DNA from: Didymella arachidicola
Lineage: Eukaryota > Ascomycota > Dothideomycetes > Pleosporales > Didymellaceae
NCBI GenBank assembly: GCA_016630955.3
Contig: CM049995.1
Location: forward strand, 496,001 to 560,000
Direction: 5' to 3'
Length of the DNA stretch: 64,000 nt
Both the position numbers and the translations under genes were made by a program. Below the pieces are notes generated by a model that saw only the letters and a program-made list of their open reading frames with translations, had not been told where the DNA came from and did not search any database. Each line of letters opens with the position of its first letter. Position 1 is the first letter of the stretch. This document shows positions 31,059-41,458 of this stretch, piece after piece.

Positions 31059-32540
31059 ATGATGGACGCCACTTCCGCAATCAACCAGCTTCGCCAGGGC
31101 CAGAAGCCGGAATTCCCAGCAAATGCCCACACGTTGGAATTCGCCCAGTCTCTCGACAACAGCGACCAGATCCTGAAGACTTTCCGCGACGAATTCGTTG
31201 TCCCTACTAAAGTCCAGCTTGCGCGGAAACAGCTCAAGGATGATGCGAAGACCGCGGCGAAAGCCAGCAGCGCCGATGACGAGGGCATTTACTTTTGCGG
31301 CAACTCGCTTGGCCTCCAGCCCAAGGCTGTAGGCGAGCATCTGAACGCCTACCTGAAGACTTGGGGATCCATTGTTGTCGGTGGTCATTTCGCAAACTTC
31401 GAGGACTCGCCATTGCCCGCATATCAGGACCTCGCTGCACAATGTTCAGAGCAGATGGCCGACATTATCGGTGCATCTCCCTCGGAGATTGTCGCCATGA
31501 ACACATTGACAATCAATTTGCACTTGATGATGGCTGCGTTCTACAAGCCTACAGAAAAGAAGCACAAGATCTTGTGCGAGTGGCGTCCGTTCCCTAGCGA
31601 CTGGTACGCTATCGAATCACAAATCGAGTGGCACGGTCTGGATCCGAAGAAGTCCATGTTGACTGTCGAGCCGGATGAGGGCTACCTCATGACCACCGAA
31701 CACATCTGCAAGCTCATCACGGACAACGCTGATGAGATCGCTCTGGTCATGCTCCCCGGCATTCAATATTACTCTGGGCAACTCCTCGACATTCCCACTA
31801 TCACGGCACACGCACACAAGCACGGCCTGACGATTGGTTGGGATCTAGCCCACGCTGCTGGAAACGTCGAACTGAAGCTACACGAGTGGGATGTAGACTT
31901 TGCATGCTGGTGTACCTACAAGTACATGAACACCGGAGCTGGCTCAGTCGCAGCCGCCTTCATTCACTCCAAGCACGGCAACAACGACCACAATGTCGGC
32001 CTCAAGGGCTGGTATGGCCACGACAAGTCCTCGCGCTTCCTCATGGACAACAACTTCAAGCCCACGCCCGGCGCGCAAGGCTTCCAGTGCTCGAACCCCT
32101 CCATCGTGGATCTGACATGTCTGTCTGGAAGTCTGAGCGTCTTCAACAAGACCAAGATGGCGGATCTGCGATCAAAGTCCCTGCTACTCACCGCGTATGC
32201 CGAGCACCTGCTCTCTGCCATCGCCACACGGAACATCAAAGACGGCGATTTCCCCTTCAAGATCATCTCGCCGTCTGACCCGCGCTTTCGTGGCGCACAA
32301 CTCAGTGTTCTTCTACAGGAAGACCTGATGGAGGACGTAGCTGCGGCACTCGAGAAAAACAGCGTTATCTGCGACAAGAGGAAGCCGGGCATCATCCGTG
32401 TGGCGCCTGCCCCACTGTACAATACCTTCACCGATGTGCAGAGGTTTATGAGCATATTTGAGTCCGCGCTGCAGCCTAAGACTGAGCAGAATGAGGTTCA
32501 GTCCGGAAGCGTGAATGCGAATGTTGAGGCACGGCTATGA
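31059..32540 (+). CDS. Kynureninase (BNA5 type)
   Basis: Intronless 493-aa fold-type I PLP enzyme, the usual fungal length. EGIYFCGNSLGLQPK is the N-terminal substrate/PLP loop. NTLTINLHLMMAAFY and EWRPFPSDWYAIESQIEWHG follow. GWDLAHAAGNVELKLHEWDV carries the Asp that pairs with the PLP pyridine nitrogen, and CTYKYMNTGAG holds the Schiff-base lysine (about K288). The C-terminal RGAQLSVLL and IIRVAPAPLYNTFTDV complete the family signature. It cleaves kynurenine or 3-hydroxykynurenine to anthranilate or 3-hydroxyanthranilate plus alanine. It shares a promoter region with IDO; kynurenine 3-monooxygenase and formamidase are not in the window. Two adjacent ATGs begin the frame; I used the first. 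Confidence 0.94.
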   Translation: MMDATSAINQLRQGQKPEFPANAHTLEFAQSLDNSDQILKTFRDEFVVPTKVQLARKQLKDDAKTAAKASSADDEGIYFCGNSLGLQPKAVGEHLNAYLKTWGSIVVGGHFANFEDSPLPAYQDLAAQCSEQMADIIGASPSEIVAMNTLTINLHLMMAAFYKPTEKKHKILCEWRPFPSDWYAIESQIEWHGLDPKKSMLTVEPDEGYLMTTEHICKLITDNADEIALVMLPGIQYYSGQLLDIPTITAHAHKHGLTIGWDLAHAAGNVELKLHEWDVDFACWCTYKYMNTGAGSVAAAFIHSKHGNNDHNVGLKGWYGHDKSSRFLMDNNFKPTPGAQGFQCSNPSIVDLTCLSGSLSVFNKTKMADLRSKSLLLTAYAEHLLSAIATRNIKDGDFPFKIISPSDPRFRGAQLSVLLQEDLMEDVAAALEKNSVICDKRKPGIIRVAPAPLYNTFTDVQRFMSIFESALQPKTEQNEVQSGSVNANVEARL

Positions 32541-32641
32541 TGATTTACGAGACGATAAAATTTGCTTCATTAGCGTTTAGTAGTAATGCATTAGATACAT
32601 ACTCAATTTCTTAGAACCTATCTCTTCAAATCTGGACCTGT

Positions 32642-34049
32642 CTAATCGTCCGCCTCACTCGCAGGGATGCAATCAACCCCGATATCACCCTTGATGTTGT
32701 CACATACAACCTGCGATGGCGCTCCTGCGGGACTTGTGATATTGATGTTCTCCAGATGGATCCCATCGCACGTCGCCCCGGGCGAGCATGTCAAATCAGC
32801 AACGACCTTGCCACTCTTACCACTCGAGCTTCCCGAGATGTTGACGAACTTTACGTTCGTGATGTTGACTTTGCTCGGATACTTCGCACACGTCGTGTCG
32901 TTGATATTGAAATAGCATTGGTCCAACACCACAGGCGCATCGGTGTTCTCGATGATCACATCCTTGTATGTGATGTTGTCGATGTAGCCGTACCCGACAT
33001 CCGGACCAGCCCAGGCCTTGAGACGTGCGCCGTTCTGCCCGTTCAACAGCGTGATATTCTCGAGCCAGGCGTTGCTGATATAGTCCTTGACGCCGGGGTA
33101 TTGCCCAATTGAGCCCATGGATACGCCGTGCGTGCCGTTGCACCATAGGTTTTTGACGAAGATGTTGGTTGTGTTGGGCTTAGGGGAAAAGCAGTCATCG
33201 CCCACGTTGACACGGGTATTTGTCACGGTCAGCCCGTCGACGTTGAGCGAGTCGAAGCCATCGGTGTTTTTGGGGAGCGATGAGGCGTTGGTGCTCACTG
33301 CGTCAATGTAGATGTTATCGAAGATGACGTTCTTCGTGCGCACAAGAAAGGTGGTCCAACAGGGCGAGTCTTTGAGGTGCAGACCCGAGACTTCTACGTT
33401 GGTCGCATTGTCGGTGAGGAACAGGATGGGCCGGTAGAATTTGTTGTTTGGATCCAAGATTTCGGCGCCTGAAAAGCCATCCCACCAGGCTTGGCCATTG
33501 CCATTGATCACGCCAGTGCCAGAGTCGGAGTATATCTTGACATCCCTGGCATATGTCAGCTTATGAATGCTGTGGGTGATATTGTATTACTTACTTTCCG
33601 CCCCAGACTGTGAAGGTGATGCTCTTCTGGAACGGGTAGTAGAAATTGTTGGCCTGCCAGTACTTGATATCATTGGTGTATTTTAGCTCTCCATCGATGT
33701 TGACATATACATCTTTCAGGAAGCTAAGATCAAGCTTCTTGCCAATGACATACTTGTGGTTCTTCTTCAAATGCACAAGACCGCCATTGTTGGCTTTCCT
33801 GAGCGCCCAGAGAAAGTCGTCACTGATGTCGTCTGTGTCGTTCTTAGACGCTCGAATGGTGATCTTCTTGCGATCGTGTGCAACAGCGTTGCCCCAGTTG
33901 TCTTTCTCTCGAGGTTTCCTGGGTAGCAGGGAGTCCGAGCGAGGAACCAATACTGCAGCGCCAGCTGGGACAGAATTCTCTATTAGAGCTGATGCAGATA
34001 TGGATGTCAAAGAAGCCGCGAAGGCAAAGAGAACAGAGATTGATCGCAT
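32642..34049 (-). CDS. Exo-polygalacturonase, glycoside hydrolase family 28
   Basis: Two exons, 34049-33595 and 33545-32642, GT-AG intron, 452 aa. A signal peptide (MRSISVLFAFAASLTSISA) leads to a secreted protein with several N-x-T/S sequons. GH28 motifs are in order: NTDGFD (about residue 245), GDDC (about 267), GTHGVSMGSIGQYPG (catalytic-region His about 291) and ARLK (about 326). The NGTHG form and length are typical of exo-acting enzymes, which release galacturonic acid from the non-reducing end of pectate, rather than endo-polygalacturonases (usually about 360-380 aa with SGHGLSIGSVG). It serves saprotrophic or plant-associated growth. It converges with kynureninase, the stops being 101 bp apart, and is functionally unrelated to it. 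Confidence 0.92.
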
Positions 34050-35636
34050 GGCGTCGATTGATCAGAAAATGCTTCTGATCGCTTTTGAAGGCAGATACCT
34101 TTCAAACCAATTTATAGTCATTGCCTGACCTTGCTCATCGATTTTACACGCCTTGGCTGTTCTTGGCGCCATAATGACACTGTATGAGTTTCTCCGCCGC
34201 GAGCGTGATCTCTTCTCATCAGCCGCCGTTCATCTCCACAACGCATCAGTATATGCGGGGTCCCCGCGAACTAACCTCAAGAACTCCAAGAATCCTTGGA
34301 CAAAGCTTGAGGCGGCTTGGGGCGGCTTGGAGTGGCTTGGAGTGGCTTGATGGTAAAGGGCTTTTCATCGGAAGTCGTGCAGGTTGGCGTTAGCGCAAGT
34401 GTGGCAGTTCGTGGAGAGGTGAACGCCTAATTTCCCACCAATGCTAACACAGACCATAAATCCTGCTGGTATGCACGTAGATGATCCAAGTTCTACAATT
34501 AACTTGTCAGGTTAGGCTCGACCGGCCTTGCAGGTTTGCGGCTTCCTGAATGAGCCTGCATTGCGTGCCTGGCCTCATGGACAAAAGTAAGTCGTGTTGG
34601 ACTATGCGGCCACATTGTCGTCTCTGTGTTGTACTAAAAGAGTCAATACAGTAAGAGCTTTAATTCTAGAGACCGATAATCGATCCTGAACTTGGGAAGA
34701 AAGAAGTCGTCTGCAAGGAAGTCATGCCTGTTGGTCACATGGCGCGCTAATGCGTGCCGATTACACACCTCCGAGTGTTTTCTCTACAACCTTTCTGCGC
34801 TTTGCACCTATCTAATGCGCTGTGCGTCTCTCGGGGGCCTTTGCGCATCCAGATCAAGGCCGTCAAGATCCAGATGTTACCATATCGCCCGTCACACAGC
34901 TGCCGTGTAATGAACACCAACGAGAGGAAACGGATGGAAGTATGCACACTGGGCATGGTCAAGTGCCTCAAGCAGCGTGCATCGAGCGTTAGAAGACTAA
35001 CTATGGGAATCCTCTCACTTTCATGTTGCCCAGTGCGGTATCGTGAAGCTGTCGCTGATCGACAAGGTCAACATGGGTACGTTGCTTTCGAGGTCATTTC
35101 TGTGAAGATGGCCCACGATGGGTTAATGCCGCAGACTCAAAGATGTCCCCGTTATGTACTTCTGAGGAAGCGGGGCGGGTTTGAGCTTTGCATAGTATAG
35201 AGTAGTGCTACGTCATACAGTAGATCAGGCGTCCAATGTTACTGCCTGAACTTCGTACTCCAGGAGGTCGAAGATGTTCTAAAGCTGGCGCGATATGACT
35301 CCCTATTGGATTCGACTGGTGCCACTCAATTTTCTTTGAGAGGAGGAAGGAGTCATCGTCAACTTTAGCGTATAATTGACCCCAGTTGCTATTTCCCCTG
35401 CTTGCCAAGCTTGGTCATTGCTGCCTATCCTGCATACGAGGTTGAACATACTTTCTTTCAAAATAGAGCGGCTCCCTAACAGAGCATGAAAGCTAAATCC
35501 TCCTCTCCATTCCAAGCCTCATCTCGAATAACCTTCAGGCAGTTTCACTTTATAGCCATCAGACAGCAGCATCAAAGATCAAAAGACATCCGATTCCATT
35601 GCGCTGCCTCCCTTTCTTTGCTTACAACAAGTCACT
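34050..35636. other. Intergenic region with a short tandem repeat, no supported gene
   Basis: About 1.6 kb between the pectinase and rvt starts. Short frames near 34692-35200 have no motifs. A 10-bp tandem repeat is listed separately. Confidence 0.5.
34306..34349. repeat. 10-bp tandem repeat, about 4 copies
   Basis: Units of CTTGGAGTGG with variants CTTGAGGCGG and CTTGGGGCGG repeat head to tail about 260 bp upstream of the exo-polygalacturonase start codon. Confidence 0.75.
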
Positions 35637-38600
35637 ATGTCATCTGGAAGCGTTTTCTCAGGGACGTTGCAGACCATCACTAGCACCAAGCTTGAGGAGC
35701 TTTCGAAACAGCGCACCACCTTCACCAGACAACATGAGGCTCTACTATCGGCGGCGGAGGCTGAGAAGGATCCCTTGAAACGCCTGATTGGGGTGACTGA
35801 CTCCACGAAGATATGTCTCGGCGTGAAGACAGCTGCGAATGTAGATGGAGGCGGGCGCCCGGGACGTGTCATAAGCGGCGGGACGCGCAATGGTCGGCTC
35901 GAGACCGACTTGAAAAACTTGGACCGCTTCCTGGACCAGGCACGCTTCGATCCTTCAGTCTCTGCTAGCGTACTAGAAGAATGGGAGAATAAGATGCGGC
36001 GCTATGTCACTGTGCAGGATACAAAGTACCAGTACGCCGACCTTTACGCAAAGTTAGTTACTGAGTGGCTCGCTTCTGAGAAGAAAGAGGACCCTTCGCC
36101 TGCCGACGGAGATGTCGAGATGGGCGACAGCTTCGAGGAACTACCTAGCGCAAAAAAGCTCGAAGCCAGACGGCAGTGGGAGAAGTCTGTCTTCGAGCCT
36201 GCCGCAGTCAATTTACCAGCTTTGCACGCGTACCTTGGGCGTCTTTTTATCGCTGACAAGAAGGCGGTGGCATCAGCCATCCTTGAATTGCGTAGGAAGG
36301 TCGCTGACTTCGAAGTCAACTTGGCCAGGAGCTCGCAGTTCACCCCACATACTATGCGTTGGGTGATCAAGTCTCTTCAAGGTTCAGATCTTCTTTCAAA
36401 CGACAAGCGGGAAGTCCTCAACGATTTTCTCAGCAACGATGTCATCTTGACAGAGATCGCAGATGTTCTTAACATGCGTATGGAAGCATTAGACCGATGG
36501 GGGTGGGGTGATCATGTCCTCTTGGAGCAACGACGCTCGATTAGCGGTCAGTTCCATGTTCACATGCACGAAGACGTCCTCCAAGCGATCTTCTTGCACT
36601 ATATCGGGGTGAAGTGGTCAGTCTTCTTCAAGTCCGCTTTCCTTGCATTACGAAACAATCCAAAAGCATGGAAGAGCAACCGTCCGAACGTGCCGAAGTC
36701 TGATAGAATGCGTCGCGGCTATTTCTCGGAAATCAGGGCCAGAACGTCCGTGGTAGTCTCGACTCCAAGCGCAGCAGAATACAGCGCAAACGGTACTTCA
36801 CAGATCAGCTCTTGGATAATGTGGAGCAACAAGTGCAACACAACGAGGGCGAAGAGGAAGCAGACTATGCAGACTTTGTGGAAGAGAGACTTCGAAAGAA
36901 AGCCAAGCAATCAGGGCCCCCGGCTCGGGCAATGATGGCGATGCCTGTGATGAGGCAATTGGCATCGAAAGCTGCCAGACGTTCAGCACCAACGACAATT
37001 GGAGGAGCTGGTTGTGTGGACCTAGATTGCGAAGAAGCGGAAGAGTCCGAGGGTGATGTGGGCTCGAGCCGATTTCTTCGCGAGATCGACAGTCCAACTT
37101 CGGAGTCAGATGAAGATGAGCAGGCAGAAAAGAATCCAATGGAAGCGAAACAGGGACTCCTTCATATTCTGGCCACTGAGGTCGTCATCAACACTCGCCT
37201 TAACGGCGAGATAGCTTGCTTCCGGACTGCTTTCGAGTCATGGAACCCCTTGTTGCCCCACGATACCACGTTAACAGTGCTCGACTTTTTTGGTATCTCT
37301 ACTAAATGGCGCAGTTTCTTTGAGAGATTCCTAGAAGCGCCGTTGAAGTTTGCAGACGACTCTGAGAAACCACGCTTGAGGCGTCGAGGGACGCTAGGCT
37401 CTCACGCCTTGAGCGATGTCTTCGGCGAAGTCGTTCTCTTTTGCATAGACTTCGCCGTCAATCAAAACTGCAACGGCGCATTACTCCATCGCCTGTATGA
37501 CGATGTATGGTTCTGGAACAAGGATTACGAGACTTGTGCTATGGCTTGGGCAAGTATCCAGGAATTTGCGAACGTCACTGGAACGCAGGTATGTCAATCT
37601 CTCACATTACAAAAGGCCGACCATCGTAAACGCGTTCTTCTAGTCACGAAAGCTACTATCTCATTGCAGATGGCGTGCCAGTAGCCTACGACCACCTCCC
37701 AGAATTATCGGGATTCTACGCTTGTTGTCGCCTCTTTTTCCAACTCGATAACTTGACTTTGGTATTTTTGAGGCCACTGTACTGACTCATCTCACAGATA
37801 AATAATGTCAAATCAGGTAGTATACGAGTTGGCCAGGAGGACGAGTTGGAGATCGATGATCGCCTTCCTCAGGGCGACATTCGCTGGGGGTTTCTTTTTT
37901 TGGACCCCTCCAGTGGCCGCTTTGACATCGACAGAAAGATGGTCGATTCTCACATTTCCGAGCTCCGAAAGCAATTGCAAGGCAAGTCAAAAAGTGTGAT
38001 CGACTGGATCCAAGGTAAAATCAACCTCTCTTACGTTGCAGGCCGCATGCTCTCTTGTGGCTATTGGGGGGTACGATCAGGTTGCAAGAGACTCGCACGT
38101 AGTCTTCGGCGGCTGCCTAAGATTCGGAGTAACTGTAGTCTGCAGTCACTCCCATTTCCAACTTGAGCGCCTTTGTTGCTAATTAATCAAAATATCACTG
38201 ACGCTCTCTAGCCTGGAACTCCTACGCCGCTACCTTCTTCAGCGCCAACTTCGGCAAAGCCGCGAACTGCTTCGGTCGTGAACACATTGACACGATGCTC
38301 GCCACTCACCGCCACATTCAAGAAAGTGTCTTTGACGGCGGCAACGTTGTGCAACACCTCAAGCAGATGATCAAAGATCGCTTCGGTGTCTCGGATCTAC
38401 CTGATGGGTTTCTGTACTTCCCTGTCGAGCTTGGCGGCCTCGATCTCAAGTCTCCTTTCGTAAACCTTCTGCAGATCCGCGATTCCGTCAAAGCGAACCC
38501 TTACGATTTGGTTGATGAGTATGAATCGAAAGAAAAAGACGACTACGCTGATGCAAAGCGCCGCTTCGACAAAGGCGACCTGGAGCACGTCCGCCGGGTC

Positions 38601-38981
38601 ACGGAGAAGCCAGACTTCCGGCCCGACGACGCAGACATGTTCTTCAGCCTCGAAGAGTTCACGCAGTACCGTGAGGCGTTTGCCAGCATGGGCAAGGCGA
38701 ATCTACGCAGTGTGTATCTCGAATTGCTGAAGCGTCCGTCAGAGCAGCCCGTCGAGCCGAGCCATCAGGTCCAACAGGCGTTGCAGGAACTCAGACAGAG
38801 CAACCTGCGTGGTATTTTGTCGAGCTGGTACAGTATGGACGCGTACTGGAAGTGGATCGCGCAGATGCACGGTCAGGATATAATTGCTCGGTTTGGAGGT
38901 TTCAATATCGTCGATCCTGGCTGGTTACCAATCGGCATGGTGAGCCAATTTCGCCAGAGGAGGACTAAATGGCAGGGCTAA
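35637..38981 (+). CDS. rvt-type cellular reverse-transcriptase-related protein, with an apparent 1-base frameshift
   Basis: Exons 35637-37588, 37798-38014 and 38212-38981, with GT-AG introns of 209 and 197 bp. The total is one nucleotide short of 980 codons. An N-terminal helical region (MSSGSVFSGTLQTITSTKLE; LDRFLDQARFDPSVSASVLE) leads to IGVKWSVFFKSAF, then RT-like blocks: LLPHDTTLTVLDFFGISTKW, RRGTLGSHALSDVFGE (template-contact block), the YDD box LYDDVWFWNKD (about residue 620), LPQGDIRWGFLFLDP and LYFPVELGGLDLKSPF. This matches fungal rvt genes, single-copy non-mobile relatives of reverse transcriptases described by Gladyshev and Arkhipova. The reading frame shifts by -1 at about 36720-36727, where YF in one frame continues as LGNQGQNVRG in another; no intron fits. 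Everything else looks selected. It could be a recent pseudogene or an assembly error. Confidence 0.8.
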
Positions 38982-39843
38982 GCTATCACTTGAACAGCAA
39001 TCAGTGTGGACGTTACACTAAAATACTCATATCTTCTAAAAGATTTCTAGCTGTCAACTTCCCCCTTATATTCTGCAGGTTGTGACCAGCACCTTATTTC
39101 TCTCCTAGCGACCATGACGTTCGCAGGGTCATGGAAACTCTCTTCTTGTACAGTGATTTAGCTCGCACTTGTTATAGTATCAGTTTCAGATGCTGGGCGC
39201 TTGAGCAATGCTTTGGTTAATGACTTTGGACCTCTCCCCACCTTTTCTCTTGTGTTTAGCGCTAAGGAAAGGTTACAATACAGCAGGCAGTGTGCATCTG
39301 CTTAGATGTGCTCGTCCTTTCATTGTAGTGATTTTGGCAAATATGACGTCATCACTCTTCTTCTGCACCATCGCTCGCAGCCCTTAACCTTTCAGCACGC
39401 ACCGTCCCGACCTGAACGTGTAGTCCCTAGTTCATGAGCACAGTAGCTTTCTCGCAACCAAGTATCACTCTTGACACCGCCCAGACACGGCGAGCACGCG
39501 TTCGTTGCCCATGGGTGGTAAGCAGACTGCGCCTTATGGTGATCCGGTGGCTGTGCACTCATACGGTCGGATAACCATACGGAGGTCTAATAACAATATC
39601 TGAACTACTACAAGCTAATTTCGCGGCTGTAAAGGACGCGACGCTCTTGTGTGGCATCGATCCAAGGCTTATGAGTATATCAATCAAAAGGTCAGCATCC
39701 GGCTCTCATTCAGCTCACATTTCCGCAAGCACAGCAAGTCTACACCTGTTCAAGAAACGCAAGTCACAACCCCCGACCCACGAAACCTGGCACCCAGTTC
39801 ACCCTTAAGTTGGTTCCTTCTACCCCACACTCAAGCCATCAAC
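38982..39843. other. Intergenic region, no supported gene
   Basis: About 0.86 kb after the rvt stop. The frame that enters the next small protein is open back to 39649, but its N-terminal part looks like untranslated leader. Confidence 0.5.
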
Positions 39844-40050
39844 ATGGGACAACGCGGATCCAAGATGCACACTAACGAGTCCGTACACTACGCCGGTACT
39901 CATCCAAACGGACACTTCCACGGAAATCCCAATGCACCTCATTGCAATCCATACACCTCCGAACAGTACAGGAAAGAACAGAAGAGGCAGCAGCGGAAGA
40001 AACGCAGTCGGAAGAACGGGATAATCGCTGCGACGGCAGGTGCAGCTTAG
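39844..40050 (+). CDS. Small predicted N-myristoylated basic protein, 68 aa
   Basis: The ATG sits in a favourable fungal context (ATCAACATGGGAC) and opens a 68-aa frame beginning MGQRGSK, a good N-myristoylation signal (Gly2, Ser6, Lys7). The middle is His/Asn/Pro-rich (HYAGTHPNGHFHGNPNAPHC) and is followed by a strongly basic run KEQKRQQRKKRSRKN that could support membrane or nucleic-acid binding. It ends in a short Ala-rich tail. I do not recognise a family. The same frame is open upstream to 39649, but the pyrimidine-rich leader before this ATG looks untranslated. It has no introns. A chance open frame cannot be excluded; the combination of context and lipidation motif is the main support. 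Confidence 0.42.
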   Translation: MGQRGSKMHTNESVHYAGTHPNGHFHGNPNAPHCNPYTSEQYRKEQKRQQRKKRSRKNGIIAATAGAA

Positions 40051-40599
40051 CCGGGCCCAGAGAGTGGAACAGGGGGAAAGTCCACGAAGACTTGTGTATG
40101 TCAGATTAGTCCTTTTATATCTCGAAATTCAATTCCATAATGGGTGTTTATGTAAACGGAGGTCCCCGCAAGCAAGTATACACCAATGCAATTCCACCAA
40201 TTCCTTGTGTCGTGCCCGTCATGACCCACACCCACGCACTAACCCTACGGACTTGTGCAACGCCTGACGCAAGCCCAAAGTCAGCGATAACCATAGCACT
40301 GGGTGCTTTCCAAAAAACATCAAAGTTGGAGGCCGGCAGGTTCGGATCCCAGATACCGCCCAAGCTGCACAGTCAAGCGCGCAGCCTTCTTTCGCAGAAG
40401 GCAACAAATGTGTCTGCAGAAGCAATTCTTCCAGAAGTGGGAGACGTGACTGAATATAGTACAAACGCTGAACATATGCAGATGCTGATATACTTGGTGC
40501 CTCAGACTAACTCGAGCGATGCAGTTGCTCAGACGATGCTGCGTTGCTAACCGTTTCTCCACGATCTGTTTTCTACGCTCGCTTCGCAGCAGGGTACAA
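40051..40599. other. Intergenic region, no supported gene
   Basis: Short overlapping frames only; no motif or RNA gene was recognised. Confidence 0.5.
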
Positions 40600-40842
40600 T
40601 TACGCAACATCACCGCCAGACAGTTTCAGTTCGAGCGAGCCAGCATTGTATTCCGTTTGGACTGCGATATCCAACTGAGCTTTCGCCTTGCTTTTCTTGG
40701 GCTTGTGACCTTGGTGCGACCGAAGGGCTCTTTGCTTGTGAAGGAGCGAACGCAACTCCTCGAGGAAGCCTTGTCGTTGTTGCTCATTGAGATACTGCAT
40801 GAGTGCTCTCAGCCACGACATTTCAGAATCCAGGTCCACCAT
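40600..40842 (-). CDS. Possible small helical protein, 80 aa (weak)
   Basis: ATG-initiated frame with an amphipathic helical segment (MSWLRALMQYLNEQQRQGFL) and a basic KPKKSKAKAQ stretch. The helix is loosely like the N-terminus of the frame at 41459-42190 (EFLENCRDQARPAVIEKLHR), so this could be a remnant or sister of that ORF. No family is recognised. Treat it as a candidate only. Confidence 0.2.
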   Translation of the reverse strand: MVDLDSEMSWLRALMQYLNEQQRQGFLEELRSLLHKQRALRSHQGHKPKKSKAKAQLDIAVQTEYNAGSLELKLSGGDVA

Positions 40843-41458
40843 CTGGACACGGTTGATTGATTGTGACGGTATGCCTGCGCAAATGCTAACTGTAGTGCGC
40901 TCGAGGAGGCCTGAAAATCCCAAACAGTTTTCTCGGGCGCGGAGAACTCCAGGCAGTTGGTTGGCGTTGATTCTGTCAAAGAGAATGAAGATAAGAACGT
41001 GCAACCTATGTGATTATTGAGCAGGAAAGGGTTTATAAATCGCTTCTCTTCGTGGAATAACTCCCAGGACGCTGTTTCCGCAGCGCAGAGCGTTTTGATG
41101 CACCCTATCGCCAGCAGCCGCTGTAAGCTCTCAGGATGTACTTAAAGTCAGCCTGATAGGCCTAATGGTTTGTTGAAATACGAGCTTGTCTCTAATCTTT
41201 TCTGCTACGTAAACCCTATCATTGCTACGGAGAGTTAAGAACGTTCAGCCTGACCCTTCCATTGGATCTAACATAGTTCCCGTGCCAGTACGATACATGC
41301 CGGTCAAAACTCTGCTTACTTGGATCGAATGTTGCTTTCGAGAATCTTGGGGAGTGTCACCGTCAGGAGTACGCATAAAGGTTAAGACATGTCATTCAGA
41401 ACGTTATAGAAGCCCTGGCGTGACAGTACCTGATGGTCATTTGCGATCACTTCTCTCC
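40843..41458. other. Non-coding or degraded region
   Basis: Many stops in all frames. It separates two weak minus-strand ORFs, and no exon joining them could be defended. Confidence 0.4.

Noticed and set aside
36704..36730. Programmed -1 ribosomal frameshifting in the rvt gene
   Set aside because: No in-phase slippery heptamer at the site and no obvious downstream stem; an indel or assembly error is simpler.
35637..38981. The rvt locus as an inserted retrotransposon
   Set aside because: Spliceosomal introns, long non-RT extensions and no LTR, RNase H, integrase, endonuclease or poly-A tract were seen.
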